Below are positions 41,596-50,236 of a stretch of 64,000 bases of DNA, piece after piece. Location of the stretch: the NCBI GenBank assembly GCA_902465605.1, contig CABQNT010000007.1, positions 1-64,000 of the forward strand. The letters are read 5' to 3'. Each line of letters opens with the position of its first letter. Within the stretch, counting starts at the first letter, position 1. The notes under the pieces are model-generated. The model worked only from the letters and a program-made list of their open reading frames with translations, was not told where the DNA came from and made no database searches. Both the position numbers and the translations under genes were made by a program. The DNA is from Prevotella sp902465605. Its GTDB lineage: Bacteria > Bacteroidota > Bacteroidia > Bacteroidales > Bacteroidaceae.

Positions 41596-42297
41596 ATGAC
41601 AAACAAGAAAGAAAAAATTATTAAGTTGCTATCATCTGAATCGGCTTCCGATTTTCAATCGCAAGATACCGATGCGTTGATGGATTCGGTGGCCTCACTC
41701 GTCGAAGATAACAAGTTGAAGGCACGTAAGCCAGTGGCAAGTCGAAGAGTTAAGAAAGGACCCAAATTTACCTATCAGTTCAAGATTAAATTGAGAGGCA
41801 TCACCAATCCACCCGTATGGCGACGCGTGTTAGTACCTGCCAACTTCACTTTCTCAGGATTCCACGCCGTGATTCAAGAAGCATTCGGATGGTGGAACGA
41901 ACATCTGTATTGTTTCGGTGATAAGCCATACAGTCAGTCGCTGTATATTGCAGAGGAGGATAAAGATGATTGGTATCGACCCGACTATGATGCCCGAGAG
42001 TTCACACTGGGAGAGTTATTCGGTGACGGAGGCATCATTAAGAAATTTTGCTATGTCTATGATTTCGGAGACGACTGGATTCACGATATCACGCTCGAGA
42101 AGGTATTCGCAGAGTATTCTGACCATGCCACCTGCATCAAAGGTAAGGGAGCCTGTCCCGAAGAAGACAGTGGCGGTGTATGGGAATACGAAGATATGAA
42201 AGAGGATGGAGAGATTGAGGATTCTGCATTCATTGATTTGGAAGAGATTAACAAACATGTGGAAGCCGTAAAACCAACGGGGTTTGAACCGTGGTGA
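41596..42297 (+). CDS. Plasmid pRiA4b ORF-3-like family protein
   Basis: A 233-residue cytoplasmic protein. From residue about 55 on it matches the pRiA4b ORF-3/IS1096 TnpR-like family: FTYQFKIKLRGITNPPVWRRVLVPANFTFSGFHAVIQEAFGWWNEHLYCF, then FCYVYDFGDDWIHDITLEKV, and CIKGKGACPEEDSGGVWEYE with two cysteines. The N-terminal 50 residues are charged and probably flexible. Family members are found on plasmids, in mobile elements and on chromosomes; their biochemical role is unknown. 37 bases separate it from the acidic peptide gene. Its presence within a glycan locus suggests a past insertion. Confidence 0.85.
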   Translation: MTNKKEKIIKLLSSESASDFQSQDTDALMDSVASLVEDNKLKARKPVASRRVKKGPKFTYQFKIKLRGITNPPVWRRVLVPANFTFSGFHAVIQEAFGWWNEHLYCFGDKPYSQSLYIAEEDKDDWYRPDYDAREFTLGELFGDGGIIKKFCYVYDFGDDWIHDITLEKVFAEYSDHATCIKGKGACPEEDSGGVWEYEDMKEDGEIEDSAFIDLEEINKHVEAVKPTGFEPW

Positions 42298-42435
42298 TAC
42301 AATAGTACGTTAATCAAAAAAAATGTGGGATAGGTTTACAGGCATGGAAACCAAATACCTCCTACACACAAACTGACGGCTTGTATTTTTTTTCATAAAC
42401 AGCTGAGACAGCTTTATAAACCCCGACGTTTTATA
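42298..42435. other. Intergenic stretch before the peptide remnant
   Basis: AT-rich sequence with an eight-T run, no start codon leading to a plausible protein, and no promoter motif that fits the consensus. It marks the left border of the AT-rich variable block. Confidence 0.4.
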
Positions 42436-42690
42436 GTAGATTCGTCAAACAATAATATCGACACCAATGGAAGCCCCACCGAAGGAGATGCCAGCGGCGC
42501 CCACTCCAAATCCTTCGAGCTTGATATAGAAGAAGTGTGGGAGACGGATGGGAGGAAAACGTTCTTGGGTGAACCAAAAGAGGAATCAAGAAAGAGCAGA
42601 AGAATGCAACTCGGTATCCGATTATACAGTAAAATGTCGAGAGAAAGAGTGGTATGTCTGAAGAATATAGTGTCGGCATATTACATTTAG
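42436..42690 (+). pseudogene. Decayed relative of the small acidic peptide gene
   Basis: An open frame without any start codon reads NNNIDTNGSPTEGDASGAH, then SKSFELDIEEVWE. This lines up with the C-terminal half of the intact peptide at 41349 (NNVNIIGSTEEDDAHNACTK, then EFMFQDEDDFDDWE): GS, E, D, AH, K-F and the final WE coincide. The N-terminal half is not recognisable and the frame runs on past the WE into unrelated sequence to a stop at 42688. I infer a truncated, no longer translated second copy. The similarity was judged by eye. Confidence 0.4.
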
Positions 42691-42748
42691 TTGTATAATC
42701 AGAAATAGTCGTAAACTTCTCTCACCTATAATTCATAGCATATAAAAA

Positions 42749-44281
42749 ATGAATCATCAAAGCCCAACTGGGAATAGGACTATTGCAAAAAATGCAATAA
42801 TGCTATACTTACGGATGTTTGTAAGTATGATAATAGGCTTTTACACTTCACGTGTAGTGCTGAAAGCTCTTGGTGTTTCTGATTATGGAATATACAATTT
42901 AGTCGGTGGATTCGTTGTTTTAGTGAATATGGTAAGCACAGCTCTTAATGGTGCCACATCCAGATTTCTTACCTATAGTTTAGGACAAGGTGTTTTCAAG
43001 GAGTTACAAAAGACGTTTTCTACTGCAGTTTTTATTCACATAGGTTTATCCTTGTTATTTTTAATATTAGCTGAGACAATAGGTTTGTGGTTCGTTAATT
43101 ATCAGTTGGTGATACCTCTTGAGAGATTAACTGCAGCCAATTGGGTCTATCAAGCTGCTGTAATTTCAACTATTTTGGGTATACTTCAAGTCCCTTATAA
43201 TTCGTTGATTATTTCACATGAGCGATTTGGTGTTTTTGCTACTATTGACATTTTAACATCATGTTTGAAATTGCTCATAGCCATTATCGTGTTATATTCT
43301 TCATACGACCATCTGATCCTTTATAGTCTTCTTTATGCATTCATAACGGTTGCCGTTATTATATTCTATCGTTTTTATTCAACCCATCATTTTCAAGAAA
43401 GTAAACTCATATTCCAAATAGATTGGACCATATTCCGTGAGATGATAAGATTTTCCGGATGGACTCTATTTGGCAGCACGTCTTTGACATTGTCGCAGCA
43501 AGGGACAAATATAATATTTAATAATTTTTACGGTACAATTATAAATGCTGCGGTTGGAGTGGCTAATCAGGTTCAGGCCATTCTCTATTCATTTATAGGA
43601 AACATTTCAGCAGCATTTAATCCACAGATTATAAAGGAATATGCACAACAAAATTTTGAACGTGTAGATTTTCTCATTAATTTGGGCGCAAAATTTTCAT
43701 CATTGATGATATTGTTGGTTTCTGTACCAGTGATTTGCGAAATGGAAACATTAATGGGATGGTGGCTTGTAGAGATACCGGAAGGAGCTGTTGCTATTTG
43801 TCAGATAGCATTGATATCAAATTTTTTTAATAGTTTTACTCCTTTGGTATATACTGCAATAACTGCGAGCGGATATGTTCGCTATGTAAATGTTGCCAAT
43901 GGTATATTGTTCTTACTTCGTTTACCAATTGCCTATTTTTTGCTGTTATACTTTCATTCTTATACATTAGTTTTGATGGTTTGTTTGTACATACCAATAG
44001 CTTCAGGTATAATCAATTTAATCAATTTGAATCAATGTATGCCGATGCTTTCGATTAGGCGTTTTATCTGTAAAACCTATCTCCCAATTACTCTTATAGG
44101 TTTTTTTTCTTTAATGATAGGATTAATGCTTATGAATCAAATTGTTAGTCCTACATGTCGGTTTATCAGTGTATTTATTTTTCCCGCATGTTTTGTTTTT
44201 TTATCTGCTTACACTTTTATCCTAAACGAGGGTGAGAGAAATACAATCAAACATTTAATTAACGTTATTATACACAGATGA
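42749..44281 (+). CDS. wzx: Wzx-type polysaccharide flippase (MOP superfamily)
   Basis: A 510-residue inner-membrane protein with about 12-14 hydrophobic helices. The opening segment NAIMLYLRMFVSMIIGFYTSRVVLKALGVSDYGIYNLVGGFVVL and VSTALNGATSRFLTYSLGQG is the hallmark of Bacteroidota lipopolysaccharide/O-unit flippases. It would translocate lipid-linked glycan units from the cytoplasmic to the periplasmic face. It starts the AT-rich block and overlaps the next gene by four bases. The gene name reflects function class, not proven substrate. Confidence 0.9.
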   Translation: MNHQSPTGNRTIAKNAIMLYLRMFVSMIIGFYTSRVVLKALGVSDYGIYNLVGGFVVLVNMVSTALNGATSRFLTYSLGQGVFKELQKTFSTAVFIHIGLSLLFLILAETIGLWFVNYQLVIPLERLTAANWVYQAAVISTILGILQVPYNSLIISHERFGVFATIDILTSCLKLLIAIIVLYSSYDHLILYSLLYAFITVAVIIFYRFYSTHHFQESKLIFQIDWTIFREMIRFSGWTLFGSTSLTLSQQGTNIIFNNFYGTIINAAVGVANQVQAILYSFIGNISAAFNPQIIKEYAQQNFERVDFLINLGAKFSSLMILLVSVPVICEMETLMGWWLVEIPEGAVAICQIALISNFFNSFTPLVYTAITASGYVRYVNVANGILFLLRLPIAYFLLLYFHSYTLVLMVCLYIPIASGIINLINLNQCMPMLSIRRFICKTYLPITLIGFFSLMIGLMLMNQIVSPTCRFISVFIFPACFVFLSAYTFILNEGERNTIKHLINVIIHR

Positions 44282-45420
44282 AGAACGTATCTGATGTAAA
44301 AGATTGTTTTGGCTGTGGGGTATGTGCAACTGCGTGTCCCATGAGTACAATATCCATCAAATTAAATAAAAACGGATTTTACGAGCCTCAGGTTGATGAA
44401 AGCCGATGTATTGATTGTGCAATATGTCGAAATGTATGCAGCTTTGTCAATCCCGGATTAAGTCTGGAGAATCCGAAAACCGCAAGTTATGCTTCGTGGA
44501 GCAATGATGACAATATAAGACAGCAAGCCTCCTCCGGCGGGGTTGGTTTTGAAATCGGTAGATATTTAATAGGTAAGGGATATAAAGCATGTGGCGTTAG
44601 GTATAACGTAGAAAAGAGACGGGCAGAGCATTATATAGCTGACAATATTGAAGATTACAAGGCATCGATAGGCTCTAAATATATTCAAAGTTATACTTTT
44701 GAAGGTTTAAAGGCTATAAATCTGAAGGAAAAATATTTGGTTACCGGAACACCCTGCCAGATAGATTCTTTTCGACGTTATGTTCGAAAATTCAGAAAGG
44801 AAGACAATTTTGTATTGGTGGACTTCTTCTGTCATGGTGTCCCGTCCATGTGGATGTGGTATAACTATCTACGCATCAATCAACCTAAAGTGGACGGGTT
44901 GCGCTCGGTTACCTGGCGAAACAAACGTACCGGTTGGCATGATTCATGGGCAATGAACTTACAAGGAAAGACCCAGGAAGTTTATAGTTTAATGTCGAAA
45001 GGTGATTTGTTTTACAGACTCTTTTTAGGCGATTGGTGTATGAATCCGGCCTGTGTGAAGGATTGCAAGTTTAAGTATAAAGCATCTTCTGCAGATATTC
45101 GGATAGGAGATTTGTGGGGAAATACCTATAAAGACGATGAGAAAGGCGTCAGTGCAGCCATAGCCTTTACGGAAAAAGGTAACCAAATTTTAAGGGAATT
45201 GGAGTATTGTACTTTAAGATCACATTCTTTTGAAGTTGTCGCAGAGGGGCAAATGAAGCAGAATGCGCGAAATACGTTATTATATCCTGTCATAAAAGCA
45301 TTATTGAATCGAAGTCAGAGACATTCCCAAGCAACATGGGATATGCTTACAAAAGTTCAGTTTTATTTGAGCATTCCATCAATATTGAAGTATAAAATAA
45401 AACAAAAACTGGGAAAGTGA
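44278..45420 (+). CDS. Ferredoxin/F420H2-dehydrogenase-beta-like protein of polysaccharide loci
   Basis: A 380-residue protein. The N-terminus carries two [4Fe-4S] motifs: CFGCGVCATACP (residues 10-21) and CIDCAICRNVCS (about 42-53). Then follow the FrhB/FdhB-type N- and C-terminal domains (QASSGGVGFEIGRYLIGKGY, YLVTGTPCQIDSFRRYVRKF, DFFCHGVPSMWMW, DIRIGDLWG). Relatives transfer electrons to flavin or F420-like acceptors, but the versions in polysaccharide loci, next to pyruvyl transferases, have no established function. ATGA overlaps join it to wzx upstream and to the pyruvyl transferase downstream. CxxC-rich WCMNPACVKDCKFKY around residue 258 adds further Cys ligands. Confidence 0.88.
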   Translation: MKNVSDVKDCFGCGVCATACPMSTISIKLNKNGFYEPQVDESRCIDCAICRNVCSFVNPGLSLENPKTASYASWSNDDNIRQQASSGGVGFEIGRYLIGKGYKACGVRYNVEKRRAEHYIADNIEDYKASIGSKYIQSYTFEGLKAINLKEKYLVTGTPCQIDSFRRYVRKFRKEDNFVLVDFFCHGVPSMWMWYNYLRINQPKVDGLRSVTWRNKRTGWHDSWAMNLQGKTQEVYSLMSKGDLFYRLFLGDWCMNPACVKDCKFKYKASSADIRIGDLWGNTYKDDEKGVSAAIAFTEKGNQILRELEYCTLRSHSFEVVAEGQMKQNARNTLLYPVIKALLNRSQRHSQATWDMLTKVQFYLSIPSILKYKIKQKLGK

Positions 45421-46535
45421 AAATAGGAATCATTACAATGCACCGAGTACTCAATTTCGGGTCTGCCTTACAAGCGTATGCTCTTCAGCAGGCCCTATTG
45501 AAATTGGGTTATGACAATGAAATTATCGACTATGTCTTTCCTCATAAAACAGATGTCCCTCTTTTGATGAGGGCAAACCTCTTTCTTAGGAAGAAAATAT
45601 ATGAAATGAGGACCGGAGCTTTTTTCGCAAAAAAGAAAGAAGGCTATTTCAAAGCATTTCGTAAACAGTTCTTGGCGTTATCAGACAAGACATATACCAG
45701 AGACTCAATTCTGTCGGATCCTCCTGCATACGATCTCTATATGACCGGAAGCGACCAAGTTTGGAACCCTCAATGGATGAAAGACGATACTAATTTTTTA
45801 CTTTCCTTTGTGAAAGAAAAGAAGAAAATATCCTATGCGTCAAGTTTTGCCGTAGATGCAATTCCGGAGGAAAGCAAACCTATCTATAAGAAATACTTAC
45901 AAGAATACAAACATATAACAGTCCGTGAAAACTCCGGAGAGAAGATTGTTAAGGAATTGCTTGACGGACGGATGGCACCCGTTGTCTGTGACCCAACGCT
46001 TTTGCTGGATCAGGAAGACTATATCAAAATAGCAAAGAAACCTCCACTTGATATTCATGGTCCATATCTTTTAGTTTATATCCTGGACTACATGTTCAAT
46101 CCGTTTCCTGAAGTGAATAATATTGTAAGGAATATTGCTGAAACCTTAGGATTACCGGTTGTTTATATTGGTGGTAAATATACAGTCTACGATTCACATT
46201 GTCTGTTTATAGAGCATATTGGACCATGCGAGTTTATTTGGCTGTTTCAGCATGCCAAGTTCGTGATAACAACGTCTTTTCATGGAACGGCATTTGCAAC
46301 TGTATTTGAGAAGCCGTTGTTAGCCGTTGTCAAGACGGCTAATGATAAGGATGGACGTGTCACAACCCTAATGAAGAATGTTGGTAATGAAAAAGCTATA
46401 ACATCTTTCACAAGTCATATAAACTATGATAGAAGAAAATTATACCAGTTTAAAGCTAACACATTGAAGTATAAAAAACATAGAGTGATGTCTTTGCGGC
46501 AATTGGATGTTATGGTAGAGCAGGTTACTAATTAA
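45417..46535 (+). CDS. Polysaccharide pyruvyl transferase family protein
   Basis: A 372-residue WcaK/CsaB-type enzyme that adds a pyruvate ketal to a sugar using phosphoenolpyruvate. Family features: IGIITMHRVLNFGSALQAYALQQAL, YMTGSDQVWNPQWM, ISYASSFAVDAIPEE, VRENSGEKIVKELLDG, VCDPTLLLDQEDY and VITTSFHGTAFATVFEKPLLAV. It overlaps the F420H2-dehydrogenase-like gene by four bases. A pyruvylated sugar would add negative charge to the glycan. A short, diverged copy of its 3' part appears at 47778-47880. Confidence 0.9.
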   Translation: MKIGIITMHRVLNFGSALQAYALQQALLKLGYDNEIIDYVFPHKTDVPLLMRANLFLRKKIYEMRTGAFFAKKKEGYFKAFRKQFLALSDKTYTRDSILSDPPAYDLYMTGSDQVWNPQWMKDDTNFLLSFVKEKKKISYASSFAVDAIPEESKPIYKKYLQEYKHITVRENSGEKIVKELLDGRMAPVVCDPTLLLDQEDYIKIAKKPPLDIHGPYLLVYILDYMFNPFPEVNNIVRNIAETLGLPVVYIGGKYTVYDSHCLFIEHIGPCEFIWLFQHAKFVITTSFHGTAFATVFEKPLLAVVKTANDKDGRVTTLMKNVGNEKAITSFTSHINYDRRKLYQFKANTLKYKKHRVMSLRQLDVMVEQVTN

Positions 46536-46540
46536 AAAAA

Positions 46541-47694
46541 ATGGATTTAAATTTAAATGCAACAAGTTACATGGACACGCACAATTTACAGAAGCGTTTA
46601 ATCAATTTTGATTTGCTTAGAGTAGCTGCAATGTTTGGAATTGTGGTGTTCATTACTTTACTCATGGTTTGTATAAACATTTTGAGATTTACTCGGGAGG
46701 GGCAATGTGGTGGTCTTTGTCTACGTATAATTTCATTATGTCAGAAATTGTATATGAGATATGCCATATTGCTGTGAATTGTTATGTTATGATAACAGGC
46801 TATTTTATGATAACAAAACCTTTTAATCTGAACAGGTTGACAGTATTATGGGTTGAGGTAATGTTTTATGCTGTGGGGTTGTATGCGGTCTTGTGTTGTA
46901 TGGGCTTTCAAACGTTCCGTGTAAAAGAGCTGATAAACGCAGTATTTCCTATCACTTTTAAGGAATATTGGTTTATGACCAATTATATGGGTTTGCTCAT
47001 TTTTGCTCCAGTCTTGAATGTCTTTGTTCATCATGTTAGTAAAAGCAAGTATTTGTTGACATTAATAGGATTGGGAGGAATAAGCTTAACTTTATTAGTG
47101 AAGTTCCCTTTAGGTGACACTTTTGGTGGAAGTTATGGGTTATTGTGGTTTATTTTTTTGTATTTGGTTGCTGGTTATGTTAGACTATATGCAAAAAGTA
47201 TGAATCATTATGGTAGAAAAGCCATTGTCGCTGCGGTTATAACTTTTACATATCATGGCTTGATGGCTATACTTATTTCTGTATTTCATGGTACTAATAT
47301 TACACCTTTTGGTTTTAGTTATAATGGATTTTTGTTTTTTTTCTCGCTCTATGTCTTTCTTTGGGTTAGAGGTTTAACCATAAAAGAAAATGTTTTGACA
47401 AGATGCCTCGTTAAGATAGCTCCTTATACACTTGCAGTCTATCTGATAAGTGATAATGTGATGGTGAGGAAAATATTATGGGAGGAGATATTCGTATGTC
47501 AAGGAATGCTTAATGATAGTTTGTTTATATTCAAAATGTTAACGAGTTGCTTTATAATTTTCACAATATGTATAAGCATCGATTGGTGCAGAAAAAAAAT
47601 ATTTGAAATATCAGGAATAAATTACATCATACGTTTAATATCTGAAAAGATAGAGTGCGTGTTAAAACGCGCCGTTATTACATTTGATTCATAA
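46541..47694 (+). pseudogene. Acyltransferase-3 family O-acetyltransferase, frameshifted
   Basis: Two reading frames together encode one membrane acyltransferase (AT-3 family, about 380 residues, about ten helices) of the kind that O-acetylates glycans. Frame 1 (from 46541 or the later ATG at 46571) gives LINFDLLRVAAMFGIVVF and then turns to nonsense. Frame 2 resumes at 46651 with HYFTHGLYKHFEIYSGGAMWW and continues to 47694 (NCYVMITGYFMI, EYWFMTNYMGLLIFAP, GGSYGLLWFIFLYLVAGYVRLY). The frame changes by one base at 46649-46651 and is explained by loss of one T from TTT. Unless this is a sequencing error, the gene is inactive. Confidence 0.85.
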
Positions 47695-47715
47695 TAATAT
47701 TGAGAATATAAACAT

Positions 47716-47958
47716 ATGTGTACTTCTGAATGGTATTGTAAGACGATGTATGGTTCGCCACGCATCGTTAACTATTACGAGAAGTCGTTGTTAGCCGTTG
47801 TCAAGAAAGCTAATGATGAAGATGGCCGGCTCACAACCCTATTGAAGAAAGTTGGGAATGAAAAAGCCATAACGTCATATATACCTATCAAGACCAGCAA
47901 TAATACCAGCTTAGGGCTGATAACGAAAAGTATAAAGAATATAAACGAGAATCTTTAG
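47716..47958 (+). pseudogene. Fragment of a second pyruvyl transferase gene
   Basis: The 80-codon frame contains YEKSLLAVVKKANDEDGRLT then TLLKKVGNEKAITSY, nearly the same as EKPLLAVVKTANDKDGRVTT LMKNVGNEKAITSF in the intact pyruvyl transferase; DNA similarity over about 100 bases (47778-47880) is roughly 80 percent by eye. The residues before and after have no counterpart. It is a relic of a duplicated or replaced gene, not a functional protein. Confidence 0.75.
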
Positions 47959-47998
47959 TGCAGCTAAGGCCAATGGTAAACTAAGTTCATATAGAAGA

Positions 47999-48657
47999 AT
48001 GGTAAGGATAAACGGACATATTCATGGGTTGTGCCATCGGTTGCTGAAGTATCCTCGACTATGGTATCATAAACATAAATCGAGACGACTTGTCAATCAA
48101 GATTTTTCTCTATTTTGCAATAACTGTACGGGTGGAGTTATATTGCATGACTTAAGTCTGCGATTTAATTCGCCTACGATTAATCTCAATATTCAACCAA
48201 AGGACTTTATAAAATTTGTCAGAAATCAGAAAGATTATATGCGTTGCGAGTTGGAGGAAATTCATGACGCTTCAGTAGATTGCCCCGTGGGCCGTCTTTC
48301 ATTGCCAAATGGGGGAGACGTGTGTATTAAATTCGTACACTACAACTCTTTTAAATGTGCTAAGGAGAAATGGGAGGAGCGTAAAAACAGAATTGACTGG
48401 AACAACGTTTTTGTTTTGTTAGAGGGACCATCTTTTAGTTCTGAACTACTGGATATGTGTGCAGAGGTAGAATATCCACTTTCTGTGATGGGCCAAAAAA
48501 TGCAGAATTCGAATCTGCTTACCCATTCTACCATGGATTTAAGTGGTACAACAACTGGCGTTCCGGCAAATCTTTGGATTATAAGCACATCTTTAGTTTG
48601 AAACGTTATTTGGATGATTTCGATTATATCGGTTTTTTGAATGGAAATAAAAGTTAG
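47999..48657 (+). pseudogene. DUF1919 exopolysaccharide protein, frameshifted
   Basis: The first frame (47999 to 48601, 200 codons) matches DUF1919 (exopolysaccharide biosynthesis, possible glycosyl or phosphotransferase) up to about residue 160: FSLFCNNCTGGVILHDLSLRFNSPTINL, DYMRCELEEI, FVHYNSFKCAKEKWEERKNR. The family-type ending lies in another frame: FCDGPKNAEFESAYPFYHGF, SLKRYLDDFDYIGFLNGN, stop at 48655. One T missing at 48480-48482 explains the shift. The repaired protein would be about 219 residues and overlap the next gene by 17 bases. Confidence 0.75.
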
Positions 48658-49597
48658 CATTGTCATACCAGTATATAAGGTAGAAAAATACATAAAGCGT
48701 TGTTTGCGGTCGGTGTTCAATCAAACTTATGCGAATATAGAATGTGTTATCGTTAATGATTGTACACCTGATAACAGTTTTATTATTGCAAAAAATATAG
48801 TAGAATCTTATCAGGGTAGTATCGATTTTAAATTTGTCGAACATGAAAAAAACATGGGGTTGTCCGAAGCTCGGAATACAGGTATTAAAATGGCAACCGG
48901 ACGTTATTATTTTTTCTTGGACAGCGATGATGCCATACCACCTACATCTATTGAGAAATTGGTTGAGACGGCATTATTAAATGATTGCCCCGAAATAGTT
49001 ATGGGAGTAACCAAGGGCGTGGATGCCAATGGAAACAATGTAGAGGTGAGTTCTGCCCAAACAAGAAGTTTCCATGGCAATTCAGAAGTCTTTCAAGGTT
49101 ATCTTAACAATCTTTGGTATGTAATTGCATGTAACAAATTGGTTAGGAAAGATGTTTTTGCTGATCATAAAACTTTTTTTTTGCCGGGAATCACGCATGA
49201 AGATGTGATGTGGAGTTTTGAAATATCGACCTATGTAAATACATTAATTTTATGTAATGATGTAACATATCATTATTATATTGGCGATTCCAATTCTATT
49301 AGTAGGTCACCCTGGAATACAAAGCGTATTAATGATAGCATCTTGATTCTTGAAAAGAAAGCGACTTATATCGGAATGGTATCAGATGATAGACTGTTAA
49401 CACAGCATATTGAAGAAGAGGGTATTAACTTGGTTTATTCTTTGTTTAGAAATGACGTGTCTTCAAATGACATGAAAGAATATATTAAACGTATAAAGAA
49501 AATAACATCTAACAATCCTACGAAAAAAAAACACGATGTAAATGTTCCATTGTACAGAAAGCTAGTATACTATTTTTATATGGTTATTTATTCTTAG
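48641..49597 (+). CDS. Family 2 glycosyltransferase
   Basis: A 318-residue GT-A fold glycosyltransferase. N-terminal VSIVIPVYKVEKYIKRCLRSV with the nucleotide-binding region VIVNDCTPDNSF, NMGLSEARNTGIKMATGRYYFFLDSDDAIPP (DxD variant DSDD near residue 95) and ITHEDVMWSFEIS (E-D acceptor/base region). It adds a sugar from an NDP donor to the growing lipid-linked unit at the cytoplasmic face of the inner membrane; donor and linkage cannot be read. Strongly AT-rich. The start codon lies inside the end of the DUF1919 pseudogene. Confidence 0.9.
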   Translation: MEIKVSIVIPVYKVEKYIKRCLRSVFNQTYANIECVIVNDCTPDNSFIIAKNIVESYQGSIDFKFVEHEKNMGLSEARNTGIKMATGRYYFFLDSDDAIPPTSIEKLVETALLNDCPEIVMGVTKGVDANGNNVEVSSAQTRSFHGNSEVFQGYLNNLWYVIACNKLVRKDVFADHKTFFLPGITHEDVMWSFEISTYVNTLILCNDVTYHYYIGDSNSISRSPWNTKRINDSILILEKKATYIGMVSDDRLLTQHIEEEGINLVYSLFRNDVSSNDMKEYIKRIKKITSNNPTKKKHDVNVPLYRKLVYYFYMVIYS

Positions 49598-49639
49598 TCT
49601 TATATTCTGCAGTTTGAATTATACTTAATAATAGATTGT

Positions 49640-50191
49640 ATGAATAGTATTATACAAAAAGACTTATATAGATATATTGGTAATGCAAGCAATTCTTGGC
49701 TACAGAAAATACGTTATGTTTTTTTTGTGCCAGGATTTCAATATATATATATATATCGTAAATGTCAGCTATCAAAAATTCGAATTATAAAATTTTTTTG
49801 GTTGATCTTATTAAAGTTATGTTCCTTTTGGACAAAAATACAGATTCCTTATTCAACAGTAATCGCCGAGGGGTTTAGAATAGTTCATTTTGGGAATATA
49901 GTGATTAACCCTGATGCAAAAATTGGAAAGAATTTTAATATAGCGCAGGGATGTTTGGTTGGCAATTCAAAGGGCAAGGTTGCAGGTGTGCCTGTAATAG
50001 GTAATAATGTATGCATGAATGCTAATAGTATAGTGATAGGAGGAATCAGAATAGGTGATGATGTTTTAATAGCCCCGGGTGCGTTTGTTAATTTTGATGT
50101 ACCTGATAACAGTATAGTTATTGGTAACCCTGGAAAGATAATAAACAGGAACTCTTCTCCAACCCAAAAATATATTGTATATCCTATATAG
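49640..50191 (+). CDS. Hexapeptide-repeat acetyltransferase (CysE-like)
   Basis: A 183-residue acyltransferase of the left-handed beta-helix type. After an amphipathic helical N-terminus (about 60 residues), hexapeptide repeats run from about residue 75 to 165 (IVHFGNIVINPDAKIGKNFNIAQGCLVG, PVIGNNVCMNANSIVIGGIRIGDDVLIAPGAFV, VPDNSIVIGNPGKII). It resembles serine acetyltransferases found in polysaccharide loci, which O- or N-acetylate sugars using acetyl-CoA. With the AT-3 acetyltransferase inactive, this is the only intact acetylation enzyme in the block. The sugar substrate is unknown. Confidence 0.85.
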   Translation: MNSIIQKDLYRYIGNASNSWLQKIRYVFFVPGFQYIYIYRKCQLSKIRIIKFFWLILLKLCSFWTKIQIPYSTVIAEGFRIVHFGNIVINPDAKIGKNFNIAQGCLVGNSKGKVAGVPVIGNNVCMNANSIVIGGIRIGDDVLIAPGAFVNFDVPDNSIVIGNPGKIINRNSSPTQKYIVYPI

Positions 50192-50236
50192 CATATAAGA
50201 GCTAATAGTATATTCACCATATAAATATAGTATAAT

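Noticed and set aside
41596..42297. pRiA4b ORF-3-like gene as proof of an intact insertion sequence
   Set aside because: No transposase, no terminal inverted repeats and no target duplication were found around it.
42431..42679. 82-codon minus-strand frame between the pRiA4b-type gene and wzx
   Set aside because: It has no family features, and the plus-strand frame over the same bases shows peptide-family similarity instead.
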